Shown here piece after piece: positions 11,446 to 22,099 of a stretch of 64,000 nt of DNA (the stretch's first letter is position 1; every line of letters starts with the position of its first letter). Source of the stretch: Molanna angustata (lineage: Eukaryota; Arthropoda; Insecta; Trichoptera; Molannidae); NCBI GenBank assembly GCA_963576475.1, contig OY754972.1:15254572-15318571 (forward strand). Reading direction: 5' to 3'. Made by a program: the position numbers and the translations under genes. The notes under the pieces were generated by a model. The model ran no database searches and was not told the DNA's origin. It saw only the letters and a program-made list of their open reading frames with translations.

Positions 11446-12115
11446 ATTAAGGGGGGACAGCTGCCAACGTACCTATTTTTCAATTTGATATATCATCAAT
11501 ATAAATTATCAAATCCTTTTGAAAAAAATAATTTAGATAGCTTGGGTATAAAGAAAAATATACCTTAACTTTTTGATAATATTCTGTATAAATTCTTGTA
11601 GAAAAATAATGGCATACCCCGATTTTCAAAGTTTATTTTATATTTTTAATAAACTATAAGGCGTAGTTATATATTTTTTTTTAATAAAGAAGACAAAATT
11701 ATCTAGAAAAATATGATGTGACGTTGCATTAATGCATCAGGTTTAGTAAATAAACCTCAAAAACATTTATTTTTCATTCAGCGCTATTGCGACATAAAAG
11801 TTTTTTTCGTTTATTTACTTAACCTGATACATTAATGCAACGTCACATCATATTTTTCCAGAGACTTTGTTCTTCTTTAATTTATAAAAAAATATATTGC
11901 TCTATACCTATAGTTTTTAAGATATTTAAGATAAATGTCAAAAATCGGGGTATGCTAATTATTTTCCTACAAGAATATATACAGAACATAATCAAAAAAT
12001 TAAGGTATGTTTTTCTAACTAAGGTATATCCAAACTAACTAGGTTATTTTTTTTTCAAAATGATTCGTTTTGCGAAAAAATAGGTTCGTTGTCAGCAGTC
12101 ACCCTCTTAATGATT
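11446..12115. mobile_element. Foldback element with long inverted arms
   Basis: The left arm (about 11446-11770) and right arm (about 11803-12115) are imperfect reverse complements. Landmarks paired between arms are TTAAGGGGGGACAGCTGCC with GTCAGCAGTCACCCTCTTAA, CCCCGATTTTCAAAG with CAAAAATCGGGG, and TGACGTTGCATTAATGCATC with ATACATTAATGCAACGTCA. The loop is short, about 35 bases. The open frame inside the right arm is a by-product of the repeat. It looks like a non-autonomous foldback/MITE element. Confidence 0.75.
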
Positions 12116-12351
12116 ATATTTATACAAATTAATAAAAAACAATCATAACACATTCAGATTTCATATAGGAATACGGGAAACTAAATAATGCAAATGTTCA
12201 GCGTGGATATATTTATTTATTTATTGAATAGAATACAACAGCAACAAAAAATAAATAAACAAAAATACAACGATAATTTTTAGTGCCAATTATATTATTC
12301 TAACATGTTATTTTTTTTATTTATAAAATATAGTGAATATGTCCAGGTAAG

Positions 12352-12455
12352 GTTATGTAATAGATGAACGAAATCGGTTGAGGCAAAATCCGAACCGACG
12401 TCCTCAGGATTACTAATCCAGCGCGTAAGCCGCTCTTACTCCGACCTATCTATCT
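12352..12455 (-). mobile_element. tRNA-derived SINE, reverse orientation
   Basis: On the minus strand it reads GAGCGGCTTACGCGCTGGATTAGTAATCC, then a degraded B box GGTTCGGATTTTGCC, then CAACCGATTTCGTTCATCTAT. The last part matches the body of the SINE at 6731. Confidence 0.6.
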
Positions 12456-12582
12456 CGGAAAACACGAAGAGTAACATTTTTACATTGTCACATCTCTGGA
12501 GCTGAATTAATCTAACTCATTATTCTAAAAACATGATCTAAAATCGTCAAGGTTTTGTTAAAATATATCATTGCTTCACGGC

Positions 12583-12705
12583 TTTCGCACTGCTATAGTA
12601 ATATACTGAAGGCGAGTTCAAATTGCATCCTAGCTAGCTAGGCAGATTTCATTCGCCAATAGCACAATCATTGATGCTTTATTTAGGGAATGTATGAGGG
12701 TTAAT
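12583..12705 (+). mobile_element. Degraded tRNA-derived SINE
   Basis: Carries GGCGAGTTCAAATTGCATCC in place of the B box, then TTTCATTCGCCAATAGCACAATCATT and ends in TTTAGGGAATGTATGAG, parallel to the copy at 6731-6845. The A box has decayed. Confidence 0.5.
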
Positions 12706-12859
12706 ACTTTATAATTATTTTCCACATGGACATACTCATTCCTTAAAAAAATAATCTACACATCTTTGAAAGTCTACGCAATTAATTTAACAATTAATGT
12801 GACTCTTTGGTACCTACTTACTGTTTGAAAATAGATATCTTTTGACTATTCACTATCAG

Positions 12860-13752
12860 CGGTACTAATAACATTTTCGTTAAAACTCGTTTTAGCCAAC
12901 TAAACCTCGCACTACGTAAACCACGTATTAGGCACTAATTCGTGGTTTAGTGAGTTCTGACTAATAATGTAAAAATGTACAAGGACTAAGTAAACCATGG
13001 AATACGGAATGAATGTTGAGTGAACGCAGCCATTTAACGGGAATTTTGTAATTTTTCTTTACTTTATGCTTTTTTTTGTTCATTCTCTATGACTTTATTA
13101 GCCGTCATCTATGACATTTATCGAGAATCGTATTTCTATGTTTGTCATTGTTTGTTTACTGCATGGTTTTGATGGTTTACTGTTTACGTATCGTCACGTT
13201 TTGGTTGGGTTCCAAATAATTTAACTTATTACAACATGACTTATTTATTTTAAAACAAATTCAATGGAAAATAAATATCTTCATTTATTAGCCTTCTTCC
13301 AAATAAATCTACGAGATGTGTAACTCCTGTCTTTGAAAATCTGTACTTTCTTCTAAAATTAATGTCGTCGTAATCAACAAACGGATTACAACGCACCTAA
13401 TAAATTGTGTGGCTTCGAAAAACTGTTTCCACCTGCTCTATTTCTTGAGACGATCTTTCAAAATCGCCGATTCTATAATCAAACAGATTGTCGTCCATAA
13501 TTAAAAAAAGTATTTCTTTAAAAATGACAAAATTTATACAATACGCGCGGTCTATTTGACTTTTGACAGCTCACGAATTCGCTATTCCACCACTAAACTA
13601 GGGGCCCGGATGGTTTAGCGTTACCATGGTGATATAAACCATGGAATAAAATAGAAGTTTTAAAACTTGGTAATTAGAAAGATTTTTGGCCGTTAGGTTT
13701 TAGTCACTCTATTCCATGGTTCAACCTCGCTACTTTTTCGTTATTAGTACCG
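12860..13752. mobile_element. PIF/Harbinger-type DNA transposon remnant
   Basis: Terminal inverted repeats CGGTACTAATAAC (12860-12872) and GTTATTAGTACCG (13740-13752) bound 893 bp. The inside includes CCATGG-centred repeats near both ends and a transposase fragment on the minus strand. No clear 3-bp target duplication was seen, so the exact termini are provisional. Confidence 0.6.
13262..13498 (-). pseudogene. Harbinger transposase N-terminal fragment
   Basis: Starting at an ATG at 13498-13496 the frame reads MDDNLFDYRIGDFERSSQEI, meets an in-frame TAG after 33 codons, and continues NPFVDYDDINFRRKYRFSKT and GVTHLVDLFGRRL. The N-P-F-x-x-Y-D-D ... F-x-x-x-Y/F-R-F-S-K pattern is typical of the N-terminal helical region of HARBI1-like transposases. 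The catalytic DDE part is missing, so it is a dead remnant of about 79 codons, lying within the inverted repeats at 12860 and 13752. Confidence 0.6.
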
Positions 13753-14074
13753 CCGTATATGTTTCCATGGTGAAATCATGGGGCTAATTTTAAGTTACCA
13801 ACAATCCCCAATAAACGCATTCCAGTTATATTTGCCCCGCCATTAAATGTTGAGAAGACAGCTCTGGCCGATTTTTTTTTTTGTTAAATGTAATGCAATC
13901 AAATATCACCTTCTGATAAAACTATTGAAACAGTTATCAAAAGAATAAATTAATACAAACAAACTGGAACCAAAACAAATCTGTCTTACTGAATAGCCTA
14001 CAAACAAAAAACAAATACTGCCACATTGTCATTAGTATACATGTATACAATTTTGGTTTTGTTTGATACTTACT

Positions 14075-14132
14075 TAATTTACAATTCCGAGCACTTCACC
14101 ACTAGGCCATCCCACTCCAGAATACAGCAACT
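14075..14132 (-). mobile_element. SINE-like tRNA fragment
   Basis: Minus strand reads GGGATGGCCTAGTGGTGAAG, an A-box-like tRNA head. No B box follows. Only a fragment is supported. Confidence 0.3.
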
Positions 14133-14151
14133 GCAACGGCATTGTCACTGA

Positions 14152-14760
14152 CCATCATCAAATAAATAAATACATTTATTTATTTAACTTTTTGTACATA
14201 ATATAAACAATTACAATGCACACTGGCGGTCTTATTGCCATTAGGCAATTTCTTCCAACCAACCAGATTACAAAGTTACAGAATTATAAACGTACATCAA
14301 TAAAAAAATGAATGTTCAAAAGAACAAATAAAATATACATAACACCAAGATAAATAAAAAGAAAAACATCATAGCAACAAAAAAGGGATTGGGAAGGAAT
14401 AAGAAGAGGAAATCGAGATCAGATGATTAGGGATAAATATTACGTAGCAAAGGGAAGGAAGGAAAAGTAGAGTCTTCTTTTGAAAATGTAAAGCGAGTTT
14501 GACGAAGTTATATCAGGACTCAAATTATTCCAGAGTCTTGCTGAACGCACTTCAAAGGAAGAGCTGAAAAATTCAGTGTTGTGAATGGGGATAGTTAATG
14601 TAGTACGTTCAGCAGATCGAAGCGATATGCCGTGCTTAGAAGTCATCAAGTCTTCTGCATAATAATGTTGTATAATAAAGAATTTAAATCTACTATCTAA
14701 TATTTTTATAGTTACAAGTTGGCAGGTAAACAAGCCAAAGAATGAAATCAATTACTCTGG
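14152..14760 (-). pseudogene. LINE 3' end: RT C-terminus, 3' UTR and (TAAA)n tail
   Basis: The minus-strand frame 14751-14440 (about 103 codons) contains HGISLRSAERTTLTIPIHNT, EFFSSSFEVRSARLWNNLSP and SLYIFKRRLYFSFL, the signature R-x-W-N-x-L-P ... F-K-x-x-L ending of CR1/Jockey-type reverse transcriptases. It is followed by a 3' UTR with TTGTACAAAAAG... and a TAAATAAATA tail at 14160-14195. The last roughly 100 codons are uninterrupted, so the copy is relatively young though 5'-truncated. Confidence 0.75.
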
Positions 14761-15640
14761 CGCGGTTCAGGGGTCACATAATATATAAAAACACTATGTA
14801 CCTATACTGGTTTTGTTTATATGTAATTGTGTTTTATGTTTTACAACATTTTTTATATAACTGTCTGTTCCCAAAATTAAATTAAATAAACATCCATGTG
14901 AAAGCGTTTTCATCTCATGTATTAGGACAATTTCTCAATATATGACATCACAAAAAAGTTTTTTCGTCATATTCTCAAGTGAAAAGAATTTGAAGAATTT
15001 GGTGGTGAAAGAAATATTCCATTGTATCGCAAATTTTATTTGAATCTATGATTTGTCTCATCAATTTTAAAAATGTAATAAATGGTTGAATACATCTGAG
15101 GAGCTTTGGAAACAATTCATTACCAGTCAGTGTGCGAACATCGAAAACTGTCAAGGAATTACAGCCACAAAATCACTCTTACAAATGTGTTAACATCCAT
15201 CCATCTATTGTGAATAAATGTTAACGGTGATATCCAGGTTTTTCCGAAAATATACCAATGTTCTAAATGTAGGTATGCGTTTCTCTCTACAAATAGGTAC
15301 CATCGTTTTTCTTAATTCGTTTGAAGGCATATATTTTATTTATTTCTGCTCGTATTTAAGTGTTTCTTTTTATCCTTTTTTACCTAATAATTTATGATTA
15401 ATTTTCTTTTTGTATTTTCTACATTTTAACTCGTTTTTTGTGACAATTTAACTTCTATAGTAACAATTAAACCTGATCAAATCTGGTGTCCATTATAGAG
15501 GATCTGGAATACAAAAGCATGTAAAATACGAGCTATTTACTGTGTTTCATTTTTAATGATAAAAAATGTACCTATTTAAGAACTTTGTTTTATTTTGCTA
15601 ATAACGGCTCCTTGCAAAACTCTGAATGAACACATAAAGA
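14761..15640. other. Intergenic, no gene seen
   Basis: AT-rich sequence without a recognisable frame or repeat. Confidence 0.3.
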
Positions 15641-16644
15641 ATATAAAAAGAGTCCGGAGAACTCTAAAACCTTGGAAATACTGCACTTAAGGTTCCAAAG
15701 AGAGCTAATTCTGAGGGAACAGCTGACTCACCGTTCACTGAAAGAGTGAACCGTATTTTTGACAAAAAGTCTTGAAAAAAAACTGAAATTGATTTTCGTG
15801 GCTACAAGGTCCGCATGTCTAATGGATCCAAAGAAATACCTTCGAACATCGTTGAAGAGTTCTCGTCAGAAAGTTTACACGGAGAAGTTAGTGCATTCCC
15901 ATAGGATGTGTTCAAATTCTGATCAGGGTTATCAAAAAGCTGACATGTGGACAAATCGGACAAGTGATAACGAAAAAATTAACTTTTGAAACTGGCGAGT
16001 CCAGTGAAAATAAAATTGTCTGTCTGCACACGGAGGAAGACGACCAGCGACGTTGCCAAGTGTCTAGAAGAGAAATCTGGCTAAGTTGTCAATCACTCTT
16101 CGAATGGTGGGAAAATTTACAGTTTGGAGAGAAACGCCAACCAAAATTTAACATCGACCTCTGTACAGGTTGTGAATTGTCGCTGTGTTTCCAGATCAAG
16201 GGGAGCTATACCTGTAAGAATAGGAAGTGTGTCAGTAGCGCAGGTTCTGTAAACCTTTGATAAAGCTAGAAAACTATCTCCAGATAGCAGCGGACGTCTG
16301 ATGTATTGGGTTTCACAACAATGAGCCCAATAAGGAAGTGAAAAACACATAATTCCCAGAATGGTAGCAACTTGTTCCAGCAAGGCGTGAAATCTTTTCG
16401 GATTAAGCACGAACATGCTATTGATCTCTACCTAGAGGTCGCTACCCAAGACTTTGACCCTGTCCTTAATAATTACACGCGTATTAATAAATTTGATGAA
16501 CGACTTTTCATTATGTCTTTTAACACTTACCCATACATAACATACCTTTTAAGAAGAATAAAAAATAAGAAGAAAAATACCTATACAATGCCTTGCCAAA
16601 TTTTAAGGAGAATATCTTTTACAGTCAAATTTTACCTTACTTGA
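15641..16644 (+). pseudogene. Unrecognised degenerate open-frame cluster
   Basis: Three short overlapping plus-strand frames (15759-15989, 15964-16260, 16372-16644) lie in sequence less AT-biased than its neighbours. The middle frame contains QSLFEWWENLQFGEKRQPKF and a cysteine-bearing stretch DLCTGCELSLCFQIKGSYTC. The frames need frameshifts to join. This looks like a decayed transposon or retrocopy, but no family was recognised and no function is proposed. Confidence 0.3.
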
Positions 16645-17565
16645 GACCCAATGGTCATATGGAAATTCCAAGAAAATGTTCGCATTTGGAAAAAAATTCT
16701 CATTATTTCATATCTTTAGCCTAATGCTCTAACAAAGGCCAGTTTTTTTTTAAGCAACACTATGAATTGTCTGACGATTTTTAAACGAATTTATTAAGAT
16801 TTTAGTTCGTTCGATGATAGTTCACAATCTGACACGGTAGGTACCTATAATTATGTTAAAAATAAAAGAAATAAATACTAAATTTCATAACATGATGTTC
16901 GATAATTTTGGAGAAAATTAATGTAGGTATTGATTAAGATTCTCGTTCACATTTTATGCGACCGCTTCATGAAGTCTCACAAAAAGGAAATTTTGTTTCC
17001 ATCGTAAAAGCACGTAGCAACTAAAATTATTATAAACGTTGTGTACTTAGCGAACTTATACATTAATTGACTGAGGAGGTTCAATAAAGTGGGCGAAATT
17101 TCGATTAAAATTCCCCCCATACGATATTGTATTGAAGTGATCTAATTGATCAGCGAGTGGTCTGATGAAATTATGCTCCCACTTTGACACCAGTCAAAGG
17201 GAATCAATGTTATATAGGACGCAAGTAAATACAATTACGAAAAAGATTACCAAGTTGAAAACGATCCCCCTTTGTGCGATGCAGAGAAAGCGGGGGAAGC
17301 AATTTGACCCTCGGCTTGGTCTACATCGGCTGAAACTTTGTTAATTCACAAGCGGAGAGAAGTGATGTTGATGACAAAGTGTCGACAAAATTTTAGACTA
17401 TAAACAGAATATCCTATAGCTGGGTCATGACCGCCCCATAATTGCATTGGACTACTTCGAATAGTTTCAGAACACTGTAAATCAATTTCAACTGTAGGTA
17501 TTTAAATATAACTTTGTTTAATGCACGTGAAACCGAGCACTTATGAACTGGAATAAATAAAAAAT
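16645..17565. other. Intergenic, no gene seen
   Basis: No supported feature. The segment ending at about 17562 (TGAACTGGAATAAATAAAAAA) resembles the flank of Helitron copy C (TCACGAACTGAAATAAAAT just before 21037), hinting that both inserted in the same older repeat. Confidence 0.3.
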
Positions 17566-17696
17566 GTTGCATATAACACATGAGATCCAACTGTCGATAG
17601 CGATAGTATGTACCTTTATTGATAGTATCCATGGATACTATCTAACTTGGATATTGTGTATTCCATACAAATTGTATGAAGAGATGTCGTCACTAA

Positions 17697-18635
17697 TCCA
17701 ACTGTCGATTCGTTCATGAGAATTCAATTCTCTGAATGAATCGACATTATTAAGCCAAGATGCGTGTACGAAGGAACATTTTGTATGGTGTAGTGGACTT
17801 TTTGCATGCTAATAACACCAACTAGAGGTCTCGCAGCATATATGTTCCCATACATGGATTTACTCAGAATTCGGAGTAGAACATTTTATGTGAGTTTTGT
17901 GTGTCTGTGTGGGTGTCTGTGTGTCTGTCTGTCGCACAATTTACAGAGCCCAAAATTTCAAAATATATAAACACTTATAAGCCTACAAAACTTTAATACT
18001 CAGAATGGTGAATTTTTGTTTCAGTCAGGGGTTATCAACTTTTGAATTTTTGGTATATTTTTCCACATATCTCAGAAACCATAAAAGATAGAACGCTGAA
18101 AATTGGTATAAACATAGACAAATACAAAAACTCAAATAAGTTTTTTAAAAAAACCAGGGTTTCTCAAAAATTTTTTATCAAGAAATTTATGAGTTTAACT
18201 GCCTATATTTCCAAATTTTTTAAAAATATCGAAAAAAGCCGAAACACCCCAACTAGATCATTTAATTTGCTATAAAAAATATAAAATTGTATTAGAACAT
18301 CTCAAATTTTTTTGACAATTTTTATAAAAATTGAATTTAGTGACGACATTGCGTCATACAATTTGTATGTCAGTAGCCTACACACAATATCTAAGAAGAC
18401 TTAATAGTTTGATAGGTACTTAATCTCCAAACATACATACATACCATCATGCTGTTTTCATATTCTGGGTAGGATCAAAGGACTGAACTCCATACTATCC
18501 TATCTTGTCATACATACCAACATGTGTTAAAATTTTCTATAATTTGGATTTATTGGTTTATAGTTTGATTCTTATTCTTCAACTATACATACTATCGCTA
18601 TCGACAGTTGGATCTCATGTGTTATATGCAACTAG
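17697..18635 (+). mobile_element. Helitron-like non-autonomous element, copy B, nested in copy A
   Basis: Starts TCCAACTGTCGATTCGTTC immediately after an A (17696) and ends TATGCAACTAG immediately before a T (18636), the A|TC...CTAG|T arrangement of Helitrons. The sequence on either side rejoins as copy A, which confirms both ends. Near the 5' end, 17705-17745 forms a hairpin (TCGATTCGTTCATGAGAATT pairs with AATTCTCTGAATGAATCGA). The 5' 13-mer reappears inverted about 30 bases from the 3' end. It encodes no protein. Confidence 0.85.
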
Positions 18636-18899
18636 TTTGTACAAACTTTGTTAAAAAAAGTTTGAGATATATTGTGTGTACATTTTTTATAGAAAATTAA
18701 ATTCTCTAGTTCACGTGTTTCGGCATTTTTCGATATATTTAAAAAAAATGGAAATAATGGCAGTTAATGACAAAAATTTGTCATACCAATTTTTTGCTTC
18801 TTAATTTCTAAATAATGAGTATAAAAGTTTTGTTTACCTAAAATTGTCTATATATTCTGAAATTTTAGGCTTTGTGAATCCAGCTGATCAAAAGTTATA

Positions 18900-18903
<4 letters not shown>

Positions 18904-18960
<57 letters not shown>
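18904..18960. repeat. (CA)n microsatellite inside Helitron copy A
   Basis: An uninterrupted run of about 28 CA units. The equivalent point in copy C (21800-21850) and copies B and D holds a shorter or interrupted GT/CA run, so it is part of the element. Confidence 0.9.
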
Positions 18961-18963
<3 letters not shown>

Positions 18964-19011
18964 CTCACACAAAATGTTCTACTCCAAATTGTTGTATTGA
19001 GTATATCCATC

Positions 19012-19095
19012 GATGAATGTATGTCAAGATAGAAGTAAGTGGCGTTCGGTTCTCTCTGCCTACCCCGTAAGGGACATGGCGTGATGGTATGTATG
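19012..19095 (+). mobile_element. 84-bp LINE 3' stub with 10-bp target duplication
   Basis: TATATCCATC at 19002-19011 is repeated at 19096-19105. The insert reads CQDRSKWRSVLSAYPVRDMA and a stop, then GATGGTATGTATG, identical in kind to the 3' end of the LINE at 60725-61303. It lies inside Helitron copy A. Confidence 0.85.
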
Positions 19096-19583
19096 TATAT
19101 CCATCTACGCAAACATACATGCTGCGAAGCCTCTAAGTTGATGTTTTTAGCATGCTAAAAGTCCACTACGCCAGTTCCTAGTATTCCTTATACGCGGGAC
19201 TTGGCTTATTACTTTGTCGGTATGTTAAAAGAATAAAATCTTTTGAACAAATCGACAGCTGGATTATGAAAAAAATTAAGTAGGCATATATAATATAAAG
19301 TTCTTTTTATTTTTTTCGTAAATGCGACTCCCATTCACTGGTATCGCTCTATTCTGATTATCATCAGATTGGTGAACAATAATGATGAAGACCATCTATA
19401 TATATATACAATCAAAGCGAGGACTCGAATAAAAAAGATGGAAGGGTCAATACCAAGAAAAATAAAATACTCAAAAGACATTAAGGGGAAATATGTAAGC
19501 AGGTACAATAAAACACAACTGAAGTAAAGAAACGAATATATAAATATTGTATTGAAAGGAAAGGCGAACTTCGTACCGCCTAA

Positions 19584-19772
19584 CTGCCCGTTCCCAATAG
19601 TGTGTCGGGCACGATAAAATGTCGTGTGGTCTAGTGGTTAAACATTATAAATGGAGCTGTTCACAATTACACGTATGTATGTTAAAAGTAGGAACAGCTC
19701 CATTTAAAATGTTTTACCACTAGATCACACGACATTCCATCGTGCCCAACACACGACAAGTGGGAACGGGCA
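19584..19772. mobile_element. Foldback built on a tRNA-like A box
   Basis: Arms 19584-19662 and 19691-19772 pair with few mismatches (CTGCCCGTTCCCA with TGGGAACGGGCAG; AATGGAGCTGTTC with GAACAGCTCCATT). Each arm contains TGTGGTCTAGTGGTTAAAC, which resembles a tRNA head, so it looks like two SINE-like ends in head-to-head array. Confidence 0.7.
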
Positions 19773-19774
19773 GT

Positions 19775-21036
19775 AATACACAATGAATGTCATGTTAACT
19801 TTTAGCTAAAATTAATTTAGTATTTTAGTAACGTAAAATGTATACGTAAAATTTATTATGTTCAATAGTTTATTAAAAAAAATCTATTACACTTTCATGC
19901 TCGCATATCGGTGAGTTTAAATTTGTTTAAAAATTAAATTTTTGTACATTTTTTACGTGGTTTTTTACCGATACATTTTTTATCCATTATTTTAACCATA
20001 TTTCAAAAGTTATTCTGCTTTTCGAGGCGAAGAAGGATCCAAAAAAATAAGAGATCATTTCAATTGGTCCAGCCGTTGTTGAGTAATAAATGGTGTAACT
20101 AACACGACTGTGTTTTGTTTATATAGATTCCTACACATCGTCATATTTTTGTAAGTTGTATTACTTTTTGAACATATAAATAATCTTAAAATTATTTTAT
20201 GCAAATTAATAAAGGCTGTTAGATATTATACACAAAGGGGTAATGTGGGTAAGTAAGAACATGTACCTACCGATACAATCCATGTAACACTGCAATTAAA
20301 CTTCAAAATAACATTAATCTGCTGGGAAATTCGTACACCGTATACTAAATGGAATAACCTCATTTCTCTGGATGAGAATCACACAATACATAACCTATCA
20401 TGGAATCATGTAGACATATCAGCTTCCGTCTGTGTTCATTCTAATTACATTATATTACAATTTTACAATAGGTAAGTACTTAATATATAAAGCTGTTTTG
20501 TTTTTTTTTTAATTTATAATTTTATTGATCGAACTAAGAGTACCTAAATGATTGCCTTTTAGAGCAAATAAGATATAAATTATATGTTTATGTATGTGAA
20601 AATATAAGACATAAATTATATGTTTATGTTTGTGGAGATCTAGCAATTTTATTGTTCGAGAGGCTGGTATGTGGCTTGATTCTCCAATTCATAGAATATG
20701 GGCATCAATTTTCCAGTGACTGAAGTGCTTTCAATATATATAGATATTTATATACGGTTATATTATTTTATATTTGTTTTAATGTATATTGACGTGATAT
20801 TATTATCATTAGGAATTTATTTTTTTTCTGTTTTTCTTTTTATTTTTATTTAAATTAATAATTTTTGTTATTACGGTTATATATGTATATCTTTTTGTTT
20901 GCTCTTTATGCTTACTTTTCTCTTTTATTCTTATTATTTGTATGTACTTATACCTTATTTTTAAATGTTGTATATATGATATGGTTTTGTGTTGCATTGC
21001 ACCCCCCTGCTCACGAACTGAAATAAAATATCATTA
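19775..21036. other. AT-rich, possible LINE 3' UTR at right end
   Basis: No protein-coding region. The T-rich tract 20780-21036, ending CTCACGAACTGAAATAAAAT, looks like a LINE 3' untranslated tail; this is inference from style only. Confidence 0.25.
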
Positions 21037-22049
21037 CTAGTTGCATGTACCACATGAGATCCAACTGTCGATAGCAATAATATGTATAGTTGAAGAATAA
21101 GTACCAAACTATAAACCCATAAATACAAATTATTTAATATTTTAAGATATTTGGTTTTCTATACAACACATGTAGGTACCTAGGTATGTATGTCAAGATA
21201 GGATAGTATGGAGGTCAGTCCTTTGATCCTACCCAGAATGTGAAAACAGCATGATGGTATGTATGTATGTTTGGAGATTAGTATCAAATTATTAATTCTT
21301 CTTAGATATTGTGAGTAGGCTACTTCCATACATATTGTATGAAACAATGTCGTCACTAAATTCAATTTTTATAAAAATTGTTGAAAAAAAATTGCAATGT
21401 GCTAATACAATTCTTATATTTTTTATAAAAAATTAAATTTTCTAGTTGGGGTGTTTCGGCTTTTTTCGATATTTAAAAAAAAATTGGAAATATAGGCAGT
21501 TAAACTCATAAATTTATCATAAAAAAAATATTTTTCTTAATAAAAAATGTTTGAGAAACCCTAGAATTTTTAAAAAAAAACTTAATTGAGATTTTGTATT
21601 TGTCTATGTTTATACCAATTTTCAGTGTTCTAGCTTTACCGTTATATGGAAAAATAAATCAAAATTTCAAAAGTTGATAACCCCTAATTGAAACAATAAT
21701 TCACAATTCTGAGTATAAAAGTTTTGTAGGCTTGTAATTTTTTATATATTTTAAAATTTTGGGCTCTGTAAATTAAGCGCATCAAAAGTTATAAGGGGGG
21801 GACATACAGACACACAGACACACAGACACACACACACACACACACACAAAACTCATATAAAATGTTCTACTCCGAATTCTGAGAAAATCCATGTATCGGA
21901 ACATATATGCTGCGAGGCCTCTAGTTGGTGCTTTTAGCATGCAAAAAGTCCACTTCACCATACAAAATTTTCCTTCGTACACGCATCTTGGCTTAATAAT
22001 GTCGATTCATTAAGAGAATTGAATTCTCATGAACGAATCGACAGTTGGA
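21037..22049 (-). mobile_element. Helitron-like non-autonomous element, copy C
   Basis: Reverse orientation: 3' terminus CTAG at 21037-21040 next to A (T on the element strand), 5' terminus TCCAACTGTCGATTCG ending at 22049 next to T. Length 1013 bp. It carries the 5' hairpin, the inverted 13-mer and an interrupted CA/GT run near 21800-21850. At 21187-21268 it holds sequence alignable to the LINE 3' tail (TGTCAAGATAGG ... GATGGTATGTATGTATGT). Confidence 0.85.
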
Positions 22050-22099
22050 TTATTATTATTATATATTATGTATGTTGGTATGTGTCAAAAGAGGATTAC

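Larger units (their letters stand above)
17566..19263 (-). mobile_element. Helitron-like non-autonomous element, copy A (host of a nested copy)
   Basis: In minus orientation the 5' end is A|TCCAGCTGTCGATTTG (19263 downwards) and the subterminal 3' sequence ATCGACAGTTGGATCTCATG lies at 17577-17600; the final CTAG is lost. It is split by copy B (17697-18635), carries a (CA)n run at 18904-18960, and holds an 84-bp LINE stub at 19012-19095. A perfect 22-bp palindrome centred on CCATGG stands at 17621-17642. It has no open frame of note. Confidence 0.7.

Noticed and set aside
11835..12038. 67-codon plus frame
   Set aside because: Lies within the right arm of a foldback repeat; no counterpart in the other arm.
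18888..19112. Open frame with a long (CV)n run
   Set aside because: Translation of a CA/GT microsatellite within Helitron copy A.
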